In this document: positions 41,062-50,506 of the stretch, piece after piece
Position numbering within the stretch: the stretch's first letter is position 1
How the letters are laid out: each line of letters begins with the position of its first letter
Assembly (NCBI RefSeq): GCF_040813715.1
Contig: NZ_JBFOCH010000010.1
Strand: one strand, 5' to 3'
Source: Mesorhizobium_K marinum
GTDB lineage: Bacteria > Pseudomonadota > Alphaproteobacteria > Rhizobiales > Rhizobiaceae
Length of the DNA stretch: 64,000 bases
Program-made: the position numbers and the translations under genes
Notes under the pieces: model-generated
What the model was told of the DNA's origin: nothing
Seen by the model: the letters and a program-made list of their open reading frames with translations, nothing else
Databases searched by the model: none

Positions 41062-43163
41062 ATGGCGTCCGTTGGTGGCGCCAATGACAGCATGACTCGT
41101 TTTCGCATCGACCTGCGCGGCGGCGCCTTCCGCAGCGTTCTCGGATTCACCTGGGCGCATTGGCGGCGCCAGCCGGTGCGGCTTTCGCTGATCGCCGCAG
41201 CGTTCCTGACGGCCACCCTTGCCGACGTGTTGACACCGCTCTACGCGGGCCGACTCGTCGATGCCGTGGCGAGCGGCAGCGCGTCCGATCCAGCCTCCTG
41301 GCACGCCGCGATGGCAGCCTTTGCCATGCTGATGGCGTTGGCGATCGGCGCATTGGTGTTCAGACATCTTGCGTTCATGGCGATCATCGCACTCACGCTA
41401 AAGATGATGTCGGACATCGGCGCCGACGCCTTCCAAAGGGTCCAGCGCTTCTCCACCGACTGGCATGCAAACAGTTTCGCGGGCTCGACGGTGCGCAAGA
41501 TCANNNCACGCTAAAGATGATGTCGGACATCGGCGCCGACGCCTTCCAAAGGGTCCAGCGCTTCTCCACCGACTGGCATGCAAACAGTTTCGCGGGCTCG
41601 ACGGTGCGCAAGATCACGCGCGGCATGTGGGCGCTCGACCTTCTGAACGACACCATCCTGATGGCGCTGCTGCCCTCGCTCGTCATGCTGGTCGGAACGA
41701 CGATCCTGCTCGGCGTCTCCTGGCCGGTGATGGGATTGATCGTGGCGATCGGCTCGCTTGCCTATATCGGGCTGACGGTGGTGCTCTCGCTGGCCTATGT
41801 CGCGCCGGCGGCGCGCCTCAGCAACGCCTGGGACACCAAGCTCGGCGGGGCGCTTGCCGACGCCGTCAGTTGCAACGCGGTGGTGAAGGCGTTCGGCGGA
41901 GAGCGGCGCGAGGATGCGCGCTTCGCGACCGTCGTCGCCAAGTGGCGCGGCCGCACGGCGCGCACCTGGACGCGCGGCACCATCAACGGCACCACGCAGG
42001 GCGTGACGCTGCTGCTGATGCGCGCGGCGATCATCGGCTNACGTCGCGAGGATGCGCGCTTCGCGACGGTCGTCGCCAAGTGGCGCGGCCGCACGGCGCG
42101 CACCTGGACGCGCGGCACCATCAACGGCACCACGCAGGGCGTAACGCTGCTGCTGATGCGCGCGGCGATCATCGGCTTCGCCCTTTTCCTCTGGGCCGCG
42201 GGCCAGGCGAGCGCCGGCGACATCACCTTCGTCCTCACCTCGTTCTTCCTGCTGCAAGGCTACCTCCGCGACATCGGCCAGCACATCCGCAACCTGCAGC
42301 GTTCGGTGAACGACATGGAGGAACTGGTGGAGATGCAGGGCCAGCCGCTCGGCGTCGCCGACCGGCAGGACGCACGGCCGATCAGGATCTCCAATGGCGG
42401 CATCGAGTTCGAGGCCGTCACCTTTCACTACGGCAGCCACCGCCTGCCGCTCTACCGCGATTTCTCGGTGTCGATACGGCCGGGCGAGCGGGTCGGGCTG
42501 GTCGGGCATTCGGGCTCCGGCAAGACGACCTTCGTCAAGCTGGTGCAGCGGCTCTACGACCTGAACGGAGGGCGCATCCTCATCGACGGACAGGATATTG
42601 CCGAGGCCGGGCAGGCGTCGCTCAGGTCGCAGATCGCCATCGTGCAGCAGGAGCCGATCCTGTTCCACCGCTCGCTGGCGGAGAACATCGCCTACAGTCG
42701 TCCGGGCGCCAGCCAGGAGGAGATCGAGCATGCGGCAAGGCTCGCCAGCGCGCATGATTTCATCGCCAGGCTGCCGAAGGGCTATTCGACGCTTGTGGGC
42801 GAGCGCGGCGTCAAGCTGTCGGGCGGCGAGCGCCAGCGGGTGGCGATCGCGCGCGCCTTTCTCGCGGACGCCCCGATTTTGATCCTCGACGAGGCCACGT
42901 CCAGCCTCGATTCGGAATCGGAGATGCTGATCCAGCAGGCGATGGAGCGCCTGATGACGGGACGCACGACGCTGGTCATCGCGCATCGCCTCTCGACCGT
43001 GAAGTCGCTCGACCGGCTGCTCGTCTTCGACCGCGGAGAGATCGTGGAGGAGGGAACGCACGCCGAACTGGTGCGCCTCGACAACGGGATCTACCGCAGG
43101 CTGTTCGAGCGACAGGCCCTCGAGCTGACCAGCGGGCTTCTGGTAGAGCCAGCGCAGGCATGA
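41062..43163 (+). CDS. ABC exporter, fused membrane and ATPase domains (two assembly duplications inside)
   Basis: Half-size exporter of about 606-616 residues after removing duplicates at 41504 (113 bases, frame-breaking) and 42040 (138 bases, in frame). The N-terminal membrane domain has about six segments; the ATPase domain has Walker A GHSGSGKT, signature LSGGERQR, Walker B ILILDEATSS and the H-loop IAHR. It belongs to the MsbA/multidrug-like class, acting as a dimer. The start is uncertain: ATG 41062 has GAGG directly against it; ATG 41092 has no clear site. A leader-peptide region precedes it. The substrate is unknown. Confidence 0.85.
41394..41616. repeat. Duplicated overlap around NNN (41504-41506)
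   Basis: 110 bases (41394-41503) repeat exactly at 41507-41616 inside the ABC exporter. The offset of 113 breaks the frame. Confidence 0.85.
41907..42177. repeat. Duplicated overlap around N (42040)
   Basis: 133 bases (41907-42039) repeat at 42045-42177 with a few synonymous differences (GACCGTC/GACGGTC, GGCGTGACG/GGCGTAACG). The 138-base offset stays in frame and inserts 46 codons into the exporter. Confidence 0.85.
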
Positions 43164-43167
43164 CCCT

Positions 43168-43197
43168 GCGCCCGGCCGCATGCTGGCGGCCGGGCGC
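43168..43197. terminator. Strong hairpin after the ABC exporter
   Basis: GCGCCCGGCCGC-ATGCTG-GCGGCCGGGCGC is a perfect 12-base-arm stem just after the stop. There is no T-run, so it may act with Rho or protect the message end. Confidence 0.6.
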
Positions 43198-43310
43198 TTA
43201 CCCTGGGTCCGCCGCGCCTCCCTTCCCAAGCCGGGCGGCATACTCTATGTCTCCGGTCGGGCGCGGCTTTTTGTGTTGTAACTTCTCGAACCTTCGTCTA
43301 CGGCCCGCAA

Positions 43311-44803
43311 ATGCCCGTTACAGTCCGTTTCGCCCCATCGCCAACCGGTAACATCCACATCGGCAATGCGCGCACCGCGTTGTTCAACTGGCTTTTCGCC
43401 AAGAAGAACAACGGCAACTTCGTGCAGCGCTTCGACGATACCGATCTGGCGCGGTCGCGCCAGGAATACGCCGACGCGATCCTCTACGACCTGCACTGGC
43501 TCGGCATCTTCCAGGACGCCACCGAATACCAGTCGCGCCGCTTCGACCGCTACGAGGACGCCGTCGATCGGCTGAAGCGCGACGGCCTTCTCTACGCCTG
43601 CTACGAAACGCCTGAGGAACTGGACCTCCGGCGTAAGGTTCGGCGCACGCGCGGGCTTCCCCCGGTCTACGGTCGCGAGGCGCTGCAGCTCACTCACGCG
43701 CAGATATCCGAGTACGAGGCCGATGGCCGCAAGCCGCACTGGCGCTTCATGCTGCCCAACTTCCGCAACGATCCGATGGAGCCGGAACGTACCGAGGTGG
43801 AATGGAGCGACCTCGTGCGCGGCGACGAAACCATCGACCTCGCCTCGCTGTCCGATCCGATCCTGATCCGCGAGGACGGCACCTTCCTCTATACGCTGCC
43901 ATCGGTGGTCGACGACATCGACATGTCGATCACGCATGTCATTCGCGGCGACGACCACGTCACCAACACCGGCGTGCAGATCGCGCTGTTCCGGGCGCTG
44001 GGCGCCGAGCCGCCGGCCTTCGGGCACCACAACCTGCTCACCACGGCGACCGGCGAAGCACTGTCGAAACGCACCGGCGCGCTGTCGATCGCGAGCCTGC
44101 GCGAGTCCGGCCTGGAGCCGATGACGATCGCGTCGCTGGCCGTGCTGACGGGCACCTCGGAAAACGTCGTCGCGGCGTCGACGATGACGGAACTCGCGAA
44201 ACTGTTCGACATCGGCGCCGCATCGAAGTCGGCGGCGAAGTTCGATCCGGAAGATCTCAACGCCCTGAACCGCGACATGCTGCGCCAGATGTCGTTTGCC
44301 GATGCGCGAGACCGTCTGTCGGCGTTCGGCATCCTCGGCGACCAGGCCGAGCCGTTCTGGCTGGCGGTGCGCGGCAATCTCGACCGGCTGACCGACGCGA
44401 CCACCTGGTGGCGGATNCCGATGCGCGAGACCGTCTGTCGGCGTTCGGCATCCTCGGCGACCAGGCCGAGCCGTTCTGGCTGGCGGTGCGCGGCAATCTC
44501 GACCGGCTGACCGACGCGACCACGTGGTGGCGGATCGTGCGGCAGGGGCCGCTGGAGCCAGTCAACCTGTCGGCCGAGGACGCCGACTATGTGCGCGCGG
44601 CGTTCGACGCCCTGCCTCCGACGCCCTGGAACGGCGACACGTTCAAGATCTGGGTCGATGGGCTGAAGGAGAAGACCGGCCGCAAGGGCAAGATGCTCTA
44701 CGAGCCGCTACGGCTTGCGATCACCGGACTTCCGTCCGGTCCGGAGTTGGCTGACCTTCTGCCCCTTCTTGGGCCGGCAGGAATGCAGGCCCGACGACCC
44801 TGA
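43311..44803 (+). CDS. gltX: Glutamyl-tRNA synthetase (frame broken by an assembly duplication)
   Basis: Class I synthetase. The HIGH-type signature reads PSPTGNIHIGNARTALFNW and the KMSKS-type loop reads EALSKRTGALSI. At 44417 an N and a 118-base duplicate break the frame; removing 119 bases gives a normal protein of 457 residues ending ...LLPLLGPAGMQARRP. Alphaproteobacteria often hold two gltX genes; which one this is cannot be told. Its last 83 bases overlap the convergent DUF2865 gene. Confidence 0.9.
44299..44535. repeat. Duplicated overlap around N (44417)
   Basis: 118 bases (44299-44416) repeat at 44418-44535 with one difference (CACCTGG/CACGTGG). The offset of 119 breaks the gltX frame. 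Confidence 0.87.
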
Positions 44804-45944
44804 TCTTCCGGTCACCGGCCGGCGCGGCCGGTGTGCCGCCCTTCGGTTCGACGGTTTCGACCTCGGATTCCATTGCGCCGTCGGAACTCACGCTGGCTTC
44901 GTCGGCTGCCACTGCATCGGAACCCTCGCTCTGGAGGGGGATCGCGGGCGCGGCTTCGACAGGTTCGGAAGCCGCCGGCGGGTTGCCGGCAATGATGGAA
45001 AAGTTCTTCGGCTGCCGATTTCCCGGCGCGCTGCATGCGCATCCGGCCGGGCTCGGCACGCCGGTCTGCCGGTAGAGCCAGGCTGCCGGCAGGTCGGCAT
45101 ATGGCTGTCCCGAGAGGCCGGAGACCATCGCCTCGGACTCCTGCCCGGGACGGAGATAGTAGAGCTGCACGTCGGCGCCGGGGCAACTCGACCGGCAATT
45201 GGACTGGTCGCGCTCGAAGTCCGACGGCGTCGACGAGCCGGACATCGGGAAGAAGTACCCGTCGCAGGTGCGAACGCAGACAGTGCGGTAACGACCCGGC
45301 GGAGCGACGAAGCGGATGCGCCCGCCCTCGTTGACCCAACCGCCAACCGGGGCTTGCGGCGCGCGACCGACATTGCGGCCGTCGCGGCTGTCGAGCGGGT
45401 CGCCGAGTTCGTCGATCGAACCGCGCTGGCGGATGCCGCCACCGAATAACTGGTCGAGGAAGTTGCGGGGTCCATCGAGCGCCTGCGGCAGCCGCCTCTC
45501 GGCGGTCGCGTCGTCGCGGCAGCCGTTGGCGCGAAGGGCCGCCATGATCTGGGATCGCGAGCGGTTTGTTTTTGCCGGTCGCGCACGCCTGCGTTCGAGC
45601 TGATCGAGGTTGCGCTGCATCCTGTCGATCTTCTGGCTGATGGCGGCGCATGACTTCGATCCACCCCCGAATATCTTGAAGCTGCAGCCGGCCTTGCGCG
45701 CCTCCCGTTTGGCCAACCGAAGCTGTTCCTGCTGCTTGGCGATCGCGGCTTCCTGCTTGCGCGACGGCGCGGGCGCGCGCACGCCGCCGGAAGCGAGTTC
45801 GGCCTCAAGCTGGCGGCAGACGCGCGACGATGCATGCGACGCCTGCGGCATCGCCGAAGCGAGCGCGATCAGCGTCGCCGCCAGCGCGACGCGCGCGCCG
45901 TGCCATCGAGGTCGTGCCGCCATTTGCCTGTGTTCCGCCTTCAT
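44721..45944 (-). CDS. DUF2865 secreted protein
   Basis: A 407-residue protein with a signal peptide (LIALASAMPQASHAS). A Lys/Gln/Arg-rich helix follows, then the Cys-containing DUF2865 core: VCVRTCDGYFFPMSGSSTPS, CRSSCPGADVQLYYLRPGQE and WLYRQTGV. An acidic, Ser/Ala/Pro-rich tail ends in RKIRVVGPAFLP. Family function unknown; it is common in Hyphomicrobiales and probably periplasmic. The start is 45944, or 45923 if the short form is used. Its 3' end overlaps gltX by 83 bases, tail to tail. Confidence 0.85.
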   Translation of the reverse strand: MKAEHRQMAARPRWHGARVALAATLIALASAMPQASHASSRVCRQLEAELASGGVRAPAPSRKQEAAIAKQQEQLRLAKREARKAGCSFKIFGGGSKSCAAISQKIDRMQRNLDQLERRRARPAKTNRSRSQIMAALRANGCRDDATAERRLPQALDGPRNFLDQLFGGGIRQRGSIDELGDPLDSRDGRNVGRAPQAPVGGWVNEGGRIRFVAPPGRYRTVCVRTCDGYFFPMSGSSTPSDFERDQSNCRSSCPGADVQLYYLRPGQESEAMVSGLSGQPYADLPAAWLYRQTGVPSPAGCACSAPGNRQPKNFSIIAGNPPAASEPVEAAPAIPLQSEGSDAVAADEASVSSDGAMESEVETVEPKGGTPAAPAGDRKIRVVGPAFLPAQEGAEGQPTPDRTEVR

Positions 45945-46025
45945 CTTGGACTGGGGAGCGATTCTCTGCGCCGGCAGGTTACCCCGCGGTCCGCTGCATG
46001 TCGCGGGCCGCGGGGCCGAGGACGG

Positions 46026-48347
46026 TCAAGCCGGCTCCGTTTCCTGTGAACGATGCGCGCCCTCGGCGATGGCGAGCGCCGTCATGTTGACCACGCCGCG
46101 CGAGGTTACCGAAGGTGTCAGGATGTGCGCCGGCTTCTCGGTGCCGAGCAGGATCGGCCCGACATGCAGAGCGTCCATCATCTGCTTGAGCGCGGTCAGC
46201 GTGATGTTGGCAGCGTCGAGGTTCGGGAAGACAAGAAGGTTGGCCTCGCCCTTCAGTCGCGAATGCGGGTAGACGCGCTGGCGAAGCGCTTCGGAGACGG
46301 CGGTGTCGGCGTGCATCTCGCCGTCGAACTCCAGGTCGGGCGCGATGCGGCGCAGGATTTCGCCGGCCTGGCGCATCTTCAGCGCGCTCGGCGCGTCGCG
46401 CGAGCCGAAATCGGACAGCGACAGGAGGGCAGCCTTCGGCTCGATGCCGAACCGTCGGATTTCCTCGGCCGCCAGAACGGTCATCTGGGCGATCTCGTCG
46501 GCGGTGGGATCGACGGTGACGTAGGTGTCGGTCAGGAACACCACGCCGCGCTGGGTGATCAGCATCGAAAGCGTCGACAGGTCGCGATCGCGCAGGGAAG
46601 GGCGTCGTCCGACGATCAGCGTCACGTTGCGCAAATGGCGCTCGAAACGCCCTTCGAGGCCGCAGATCATGGCATCTGCATCGCCGCGCTTCAGCGCCAG
46701 CGAGGCGATTACCGTCGGGTTGCCGCGAACCATGAGCCGCGCCGCCTCCTGGGTGACGCCCCTGCGGCCCATCAGATCGATCAGCAGGTCGACATAGGCG
46801 CGGTAGCGCGGATCGTCCTCGGGATTGACCAGTTCGAAGTCGACGCCCGGCCGGATGCGCAGGCCGTAGCGCTTCAGCCGGACGTCGATGACCTGCGGGC
46901 GACCGATCAGGATCGGCTCCGCGATGCCTTCCTCGAGCACGACCTGGGCGGCGCGCAGCACGCGTTCGTCCTCGCCGTCGGCGTAGATGACCCGCTTTCC
47001 CTGCGCGCCCTTGGCGATCGAGAAGACCGGCTTCATGACGAGGCCGGAGCGGAAGACGAACCGGTTAAGCTTGTCGACATAGGCGTCGAAATCCTCGATC
47101 GGCCGCGAGGCTACGCCGCTTTCGCAGGCCGCCCTGGCCACGGCCGGCGCGATGCGCAGGATCAGGCGCGGGTCGAAGGGCGAGGGGATCAGGAAATCGG
47201 GACCGAAGGTCGGGGTTTCCTCGGCATAGGCGCGCGCGGCGACGTCTGACGGCTCCTCGCGCGCCAGCGCCGCGATCGCCCGCACGGCGGCCATCTTCAT
47301 CTCCTCGTTGATGGCCCGCGCGCCGCAGTCGAGCGCGCCCCGGAAGATGTAGGGGAAGCAGAGGACATTGTTGACCTGGTTGGGGTAGTCCGACCGGCCG
47401 GTGCAGATCATGGCGTCCGGGCGCGCCTGGCGGGCGACCTCCGGCATGATCTCGGGCTTCGGGTTGGCAAGGGCGAGGACCAGCGGTTTCGCGGCCATCT
47501 CCTTCAGCAGGTCAGGGCTCAGCACGCCCGCCGCAGAGAGGCCGAGGAACACATCGGCGCCGCCGATGACATCGGCCAGCGCGCGCGCCGGCGTGTCTTT
47601 CACATAGGGCGCCTTCCAGCGGTCCATCTCGTCCACGCGCCCCTCATAGGCGACGCCGAACCGGTCGGTGACCCAGATGTTCTCGACCCTGGCGCCGAGC
47701 GAAACCAGAAGGTTGAGGCAGGCGATCGCCGCCGCGCCAGCTCCTGACGTCACGATCTTGACGTCAGTCAGCTTCTTGCCGGCCAGTTCCAGTCCGTTGA
47801 TGACTGCGGCCGCGACGATGATCGCAGTGCCGTGCTGGTCGTCGTGGAAGACGGGGATGCTCATCCTGGCCTTGAGCCGTTCCTCGACCTCGAAGCATTC
47901 GGGCGCCTTGATATCTTCGAGGTTGATGCCGCCGAAGGTCGGCTCGAGTGCTGCGATGGTGCCGACCATCTGGTCGATCTCGGGCGCGTCGATCTCGATG
48001 TCGAAGACGTCGATGCCGGCGAATTTCTTGAAGAGAACGGCCTTGCCCTCCATGACGGGCTTGGAGGCCAGAGGTCCGATGTTGCCGAGGCCGAGGACGG
48101 CGGTGCCATTGGAGATCACCCCGACGAGGTTGGCGCGGGCGGTGTAGTCGGCTGCGGTCGCGGGGTCGTCCTGGATGGCGAGGCAGGGGGCGGCGACGCC
48201 CGGCGAATAGGCGAGCGCAAGGTCGCGCTGGTTGCCGAGCGGCTTGGTTGCCTGAATCTCGAGCTTTCCGGGCGTCGGATACTTGTGAAAGAACAGCGCC
48301 GCCTCGTCGAGGTCCTGGCGCGCATTCTTCTGCTTGTCGGTTTCCAT
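46026..48347 (-). CDS. maeB: NADP-dependent malic enzyme, MaeB type
   Basis: A 773-residue fusion. The malic enzyme part (about 1-430) has YTARANLVGVISNGTAVLGLGNIG, the catalytic region of VFHDDQHGTAII, and the nucleotide loop GAGAAAIA. The C-terminal part (about 445-773) is a phosphotransacetylase-like domain (RVIYADGEDERVLRAAQV... SDFGS...), regulatory in known MaeB proteins. It makes pyruvate and NADPH from malate. The RNA site AAAGAGGG lies directly before the ATG at 48347. Confidence 0.93.
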   Translation of the reverse strand: METDKQKNARQDLDEAALFFHKYPTPGKLEIQATKPLGNQRDLALAYSPGVAAPCLAIQDDPATAADYTARANLVGVISNGTAVLGLGNIGPLASKPVMEGKAVLFKKFAGIDVFDIEIDAPEIDQMVGTIAALEPTFGGINLEDIKAPECFEVEERLKARMSIPVFHDDQHGTAIIVAAAVINGLELAGKKLTDVKIVTSGAGAAAIACLNLLVSLGARVENIWVTDRFGVAYEGRVDEMDRWKAPYVKDTPARALADVIGGADVFLGLSAAGVLSPDLLKEMAAKPLVLALANPKPEIMPEVARQARPDAMICTGRSDYPNQVNNVLCFPYIFRGALDCGARAINEEMKMAAVRAIAALAREEPSDVAARAYAEETPTFGPDFLIPSPFDPRLILRIAPAVARAACESGVASRPIEDFDAYVDKLNRFVFRSGLVMKPVFSIAKGAQGKRVIYADGEDERVLRAAQVVLEEGIAEPILIGRPQVIDVRLKRYGLRIRPGVDFELVNPEDDPRYRAYVDLLIDLMGRRGVTQEAARLMVRGNPTVIASLALKRGDADAMICGLEGRFERHLRNVTLIVGRRPSLRDRDLSTLSMLITQRGVVFLTDTYVTVDPTADEIAQMTVLAAEEIRRFGIEPKAALLSLSDFGSRDAPSALKMRQAGEILRRIAPDLEFDGEMHADTAVSEALRQRVYPHSRLKGEANLLVFPNLDAANITLTALKQMMDALHVGPILLGTEKPAHILTPSVTSRGVVNMTALAIAEGAHRSQETEPA

Positions 48348-48519
48348 CCCTCTTTCCGCTCCGTTGGCTCAAAACACAGCGCCTGCGCGTTCTAGCACGC
48401 AGGGGCCGATTTGCGAGGCTCCGCTCGCCAAAAAGTCAGGGAGAAGCCCCGCAACGCAATAACGAGTGATTCCAGTCTATTGGACCGGTTTTCTGCAGTC
48501 CAGAATCAAGTTCCTACGG

Positions 48520-49299
48520 CTAGAAGGCGCTGACATAGAGGCCGCCGTCCACGGGGATGTTCTGGCCGGTCATGTAGCCTGCATGGACCGAGCAGAGGAA
48601 GGCGCAGACCTGGCCGAACTCGGCCGGCGTTCCCAGCCGCTTTGCCGGTACTTCCGCCGCGAGGCGGGCTTTTCGCGCCGCCGCGGCCGCCGGGTCCTCG
48701 ACCGAGCCGGGTTCGTGCGGGCCGCGCAGCCTGTCGGTGTCGAGCTTGCCGGGCAGGATCTGGTTGATGGTGACATTGCGGTCGATGACGGTGCGCGCTA
48801 CGCCGGCAAGAAACGAAGTGAGGCCCGCGCGCGCTCCCGACGAGAGGTCGAGGCCGGGGATCGGCATGTAGACCGACAGCGACGTGATGTTGACGATGCG
48901 CCCGAAACCGCGCTCGGCCATGCCCCCCATCACCGCCTGGATGAGTTCGAGCGGGGCGACCATGTTGTTGGTGACGCCTTTGAGGATCGCCTCGCGGTCG
49001 AGTTCGCTGAACGGGCGATAGGGCGGGCCGCCATTGTTGTTGACGAGGATGTCGACCTGCCGCGCCGCGCCGACCAGGGCCTTCTGGATCGCGGGGTCGG
49101 CAACATCGCCCGGCACCTCGGCGACCGAGACGCCGAAGCGGTCGCGGATCTCCGCGGCCGTGCGGGCGAGTACCTTCTCGTCGCGGCCGTTCACGACGAG
49201 GTCGCAGCCGGCCTCGGCGAGGGCCTCAGCGCAACCCCTGCCGAGCCCGCGGCTCGATGCGCAAACGATGGCGGTCTTGCCGCGGATGCCGAGGTCCAT
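48520..49299 (-). CDS. Short-chain dehydrogenase-like protein with altered active site
   Basis: A 259-residue SDR. The NAD(P) motif is CASSRGLGRG, and VNNNGG and the dimer helices are present. The catalytic Ser140 of ITSLS is kept, but the YxxxK pair is replaced: the aligned residues are Ser153 and Arg157 in LSSGARAGL. Such SARAG-type SDRs form a recurring subgroup, so this may be a natural variant with unknown or altered chemistry. AAGGAAAA lies before the start. Confidence 0.85.
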   Translation of the reverse strand: MDLGIRGKTAIVCASSRGLGRGCAEALAEAGCDLVVNGRDEKVLARTAAEIRDRFGVSVAEVPGDVADPAIQKALVGAARQVDILVNNNGGPPYRPFSELDREAILKGVTNNMVAPLELIQAVMGGMAERGFGRIVNITSLSVYMPIPGLDLSSGARAGLTSFLAGVARTVIDRNVTINQILPGKLDTDRLRGPHEPGSVEDPAAAAARKARLAAEVPAKRLGTPAEFGQVCAFLCSVHAGYMTGQNIPVDGGLYVSAF

Positions 49300-49417
49300 G
49301 GTGCTTTTCCTTCCGAAGCGGTTCGAGTGCGCAAGCTAGCGCGGCCGCCGAAAACCGCAACCGTCACACTGCTGTTGCATGAATCGGGGCATAGGCTGGC
49401 GCAAACGCAACTGCTGG

Positions 49418-50242
49418 ATGACCACATTGGGCCAGGCCAAGCAATTCCGCACCCTCTTCATCTCCGACGTGCATCTTGGATCTCGCGCAGCGAAGGCCGA
49501 TTTCCTGATCGACTTCCTGCGCCACCACGAAGCCGAGACGGTCTTCCTGGTCGGCGACATCGTTGACGGCTGGCGGTTGCGCCGCTCCTGGCACTGGCCG
49601 CAGACCCACAACGACGTCGTGCAGAAGCTGCTCCGACAGGCCCGCAAGGGCGCCAGCGTCACCTACATCGCAGGCAACCACGACGAGTTCCTGCGCATGT
49701 TCCAGGGCACCCACTTCGGCGGCATCGAGGTCGCCGACCGGGCGATTCACGAAGCGGCGGACGGCAAGCGCTACCTTGTGATCCACGGCGATCAGTTCGA
49801 CACGGTGGTGATGAACGTCCGCTGGCTCGCCTATCTGGGCGACCGCTCCTACGAACTCGCTATGCTCGCCAACCGGTTGATCGCACGCGTGCGCAGGGCG
49901 TTCGGGTTGCCCTACTGGTCGTTTTCGTCGTGGGCCAAGGTGAAGGTCAAGCAGGCGGTCAACTTCATCGGCGCGTTCCAGGAAGTGCTGACGGAGGAAG
50001 CGCGGCGCTGCGAGGTGGACGGGGTGATCTGCGGCCACATCCACCACGCCGCGATCGAGACGCTCGGCGAAATCACCTATCTCAACACCGGCGACTGGGT
50101 GGAGAGCTGCACCGCCATCGTCGAGCATTTCGACGGCGCAATGGAGATCGTCCACTGGCCGCATATCAGGGCCGCGCCGAATGCGCTGCCCGACAAGATG
50201 GTGCCCGTGCGCCTCGACGGACGTGCCGTCGAAGCCGCCTGA
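49418..50242 (+). CDS. LpxH-like metallophosphoesterase (UDP-2,3-diacylglucosamine diphosphatase family)
   Basis: A 274-residue calcineurin-like phosphoesterase. The metal motifs are in order: ISDVHLGS, VGDIVDGW, GNHDEF, IHGDQFD and GHIHHAAI. It resembles UDP-2,3-diacylglucosamine hydrolases of lipid A synthesis and their rhizobial relatives; whether it is the true LpxH is uncertain. ATG 49418 (MTTLGQAKQFR) fits the family better than ATG 49379. Confidence 0.83.
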   Translation: MTTLGQAKQFRTLFISDVHLGSRAAKADFLIDFLRHHEAETVFLVGDIVDGWRLRRSWHWPQTHNDVVQKLLRQARKGASVTYIAGNHDEFLRMFQGTHFGGIEVADRAIHEAADGKRYLVIHGDQFDTVVMNVRWLAYLGDRSYELAMLANRLIARVRRAFGLPYWSFSSWAKVKVKQAVNFIGAFQEVLTEEARRCEVDGVICGHIHHAAIETLGEITYLNTGDWVESCTAIVEHFDGAMEIVHWPHIRAAPNALPDKMVPVRLDGRAVEAA

Positions 50243-50506
50243 GGCGCGCTCCCGTGGCGATGCATCGAATTGCGGCGCCACGCCGTGCCGTTCCTGATTC
50301 GGGGAACGGACTGCCGGGTCTCGGCCGTTTGCGGCCTGCGGATCGACATGCGACGCGGCTTGGCGTGGCCGGGCCGGTCATCGCGCCGCCTCCGCAACTC
50401 CTCTCGACCATTGCTCCAGCTGGTTCCGCCGCGAGGCCCGTCATGGTAAGGGAAAAGGATACTCGGCTAACGACCCGAGCAGAATCAGCCGGATCGTCCG
50501 CCGTCC

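Noticed and set aside
41394..42177. Internal tandem repeats in the ABC exporter as a real domain duplication
   Set aside because: Each repeat abuts an N and removing one copy gives a normal exporter length and frame.
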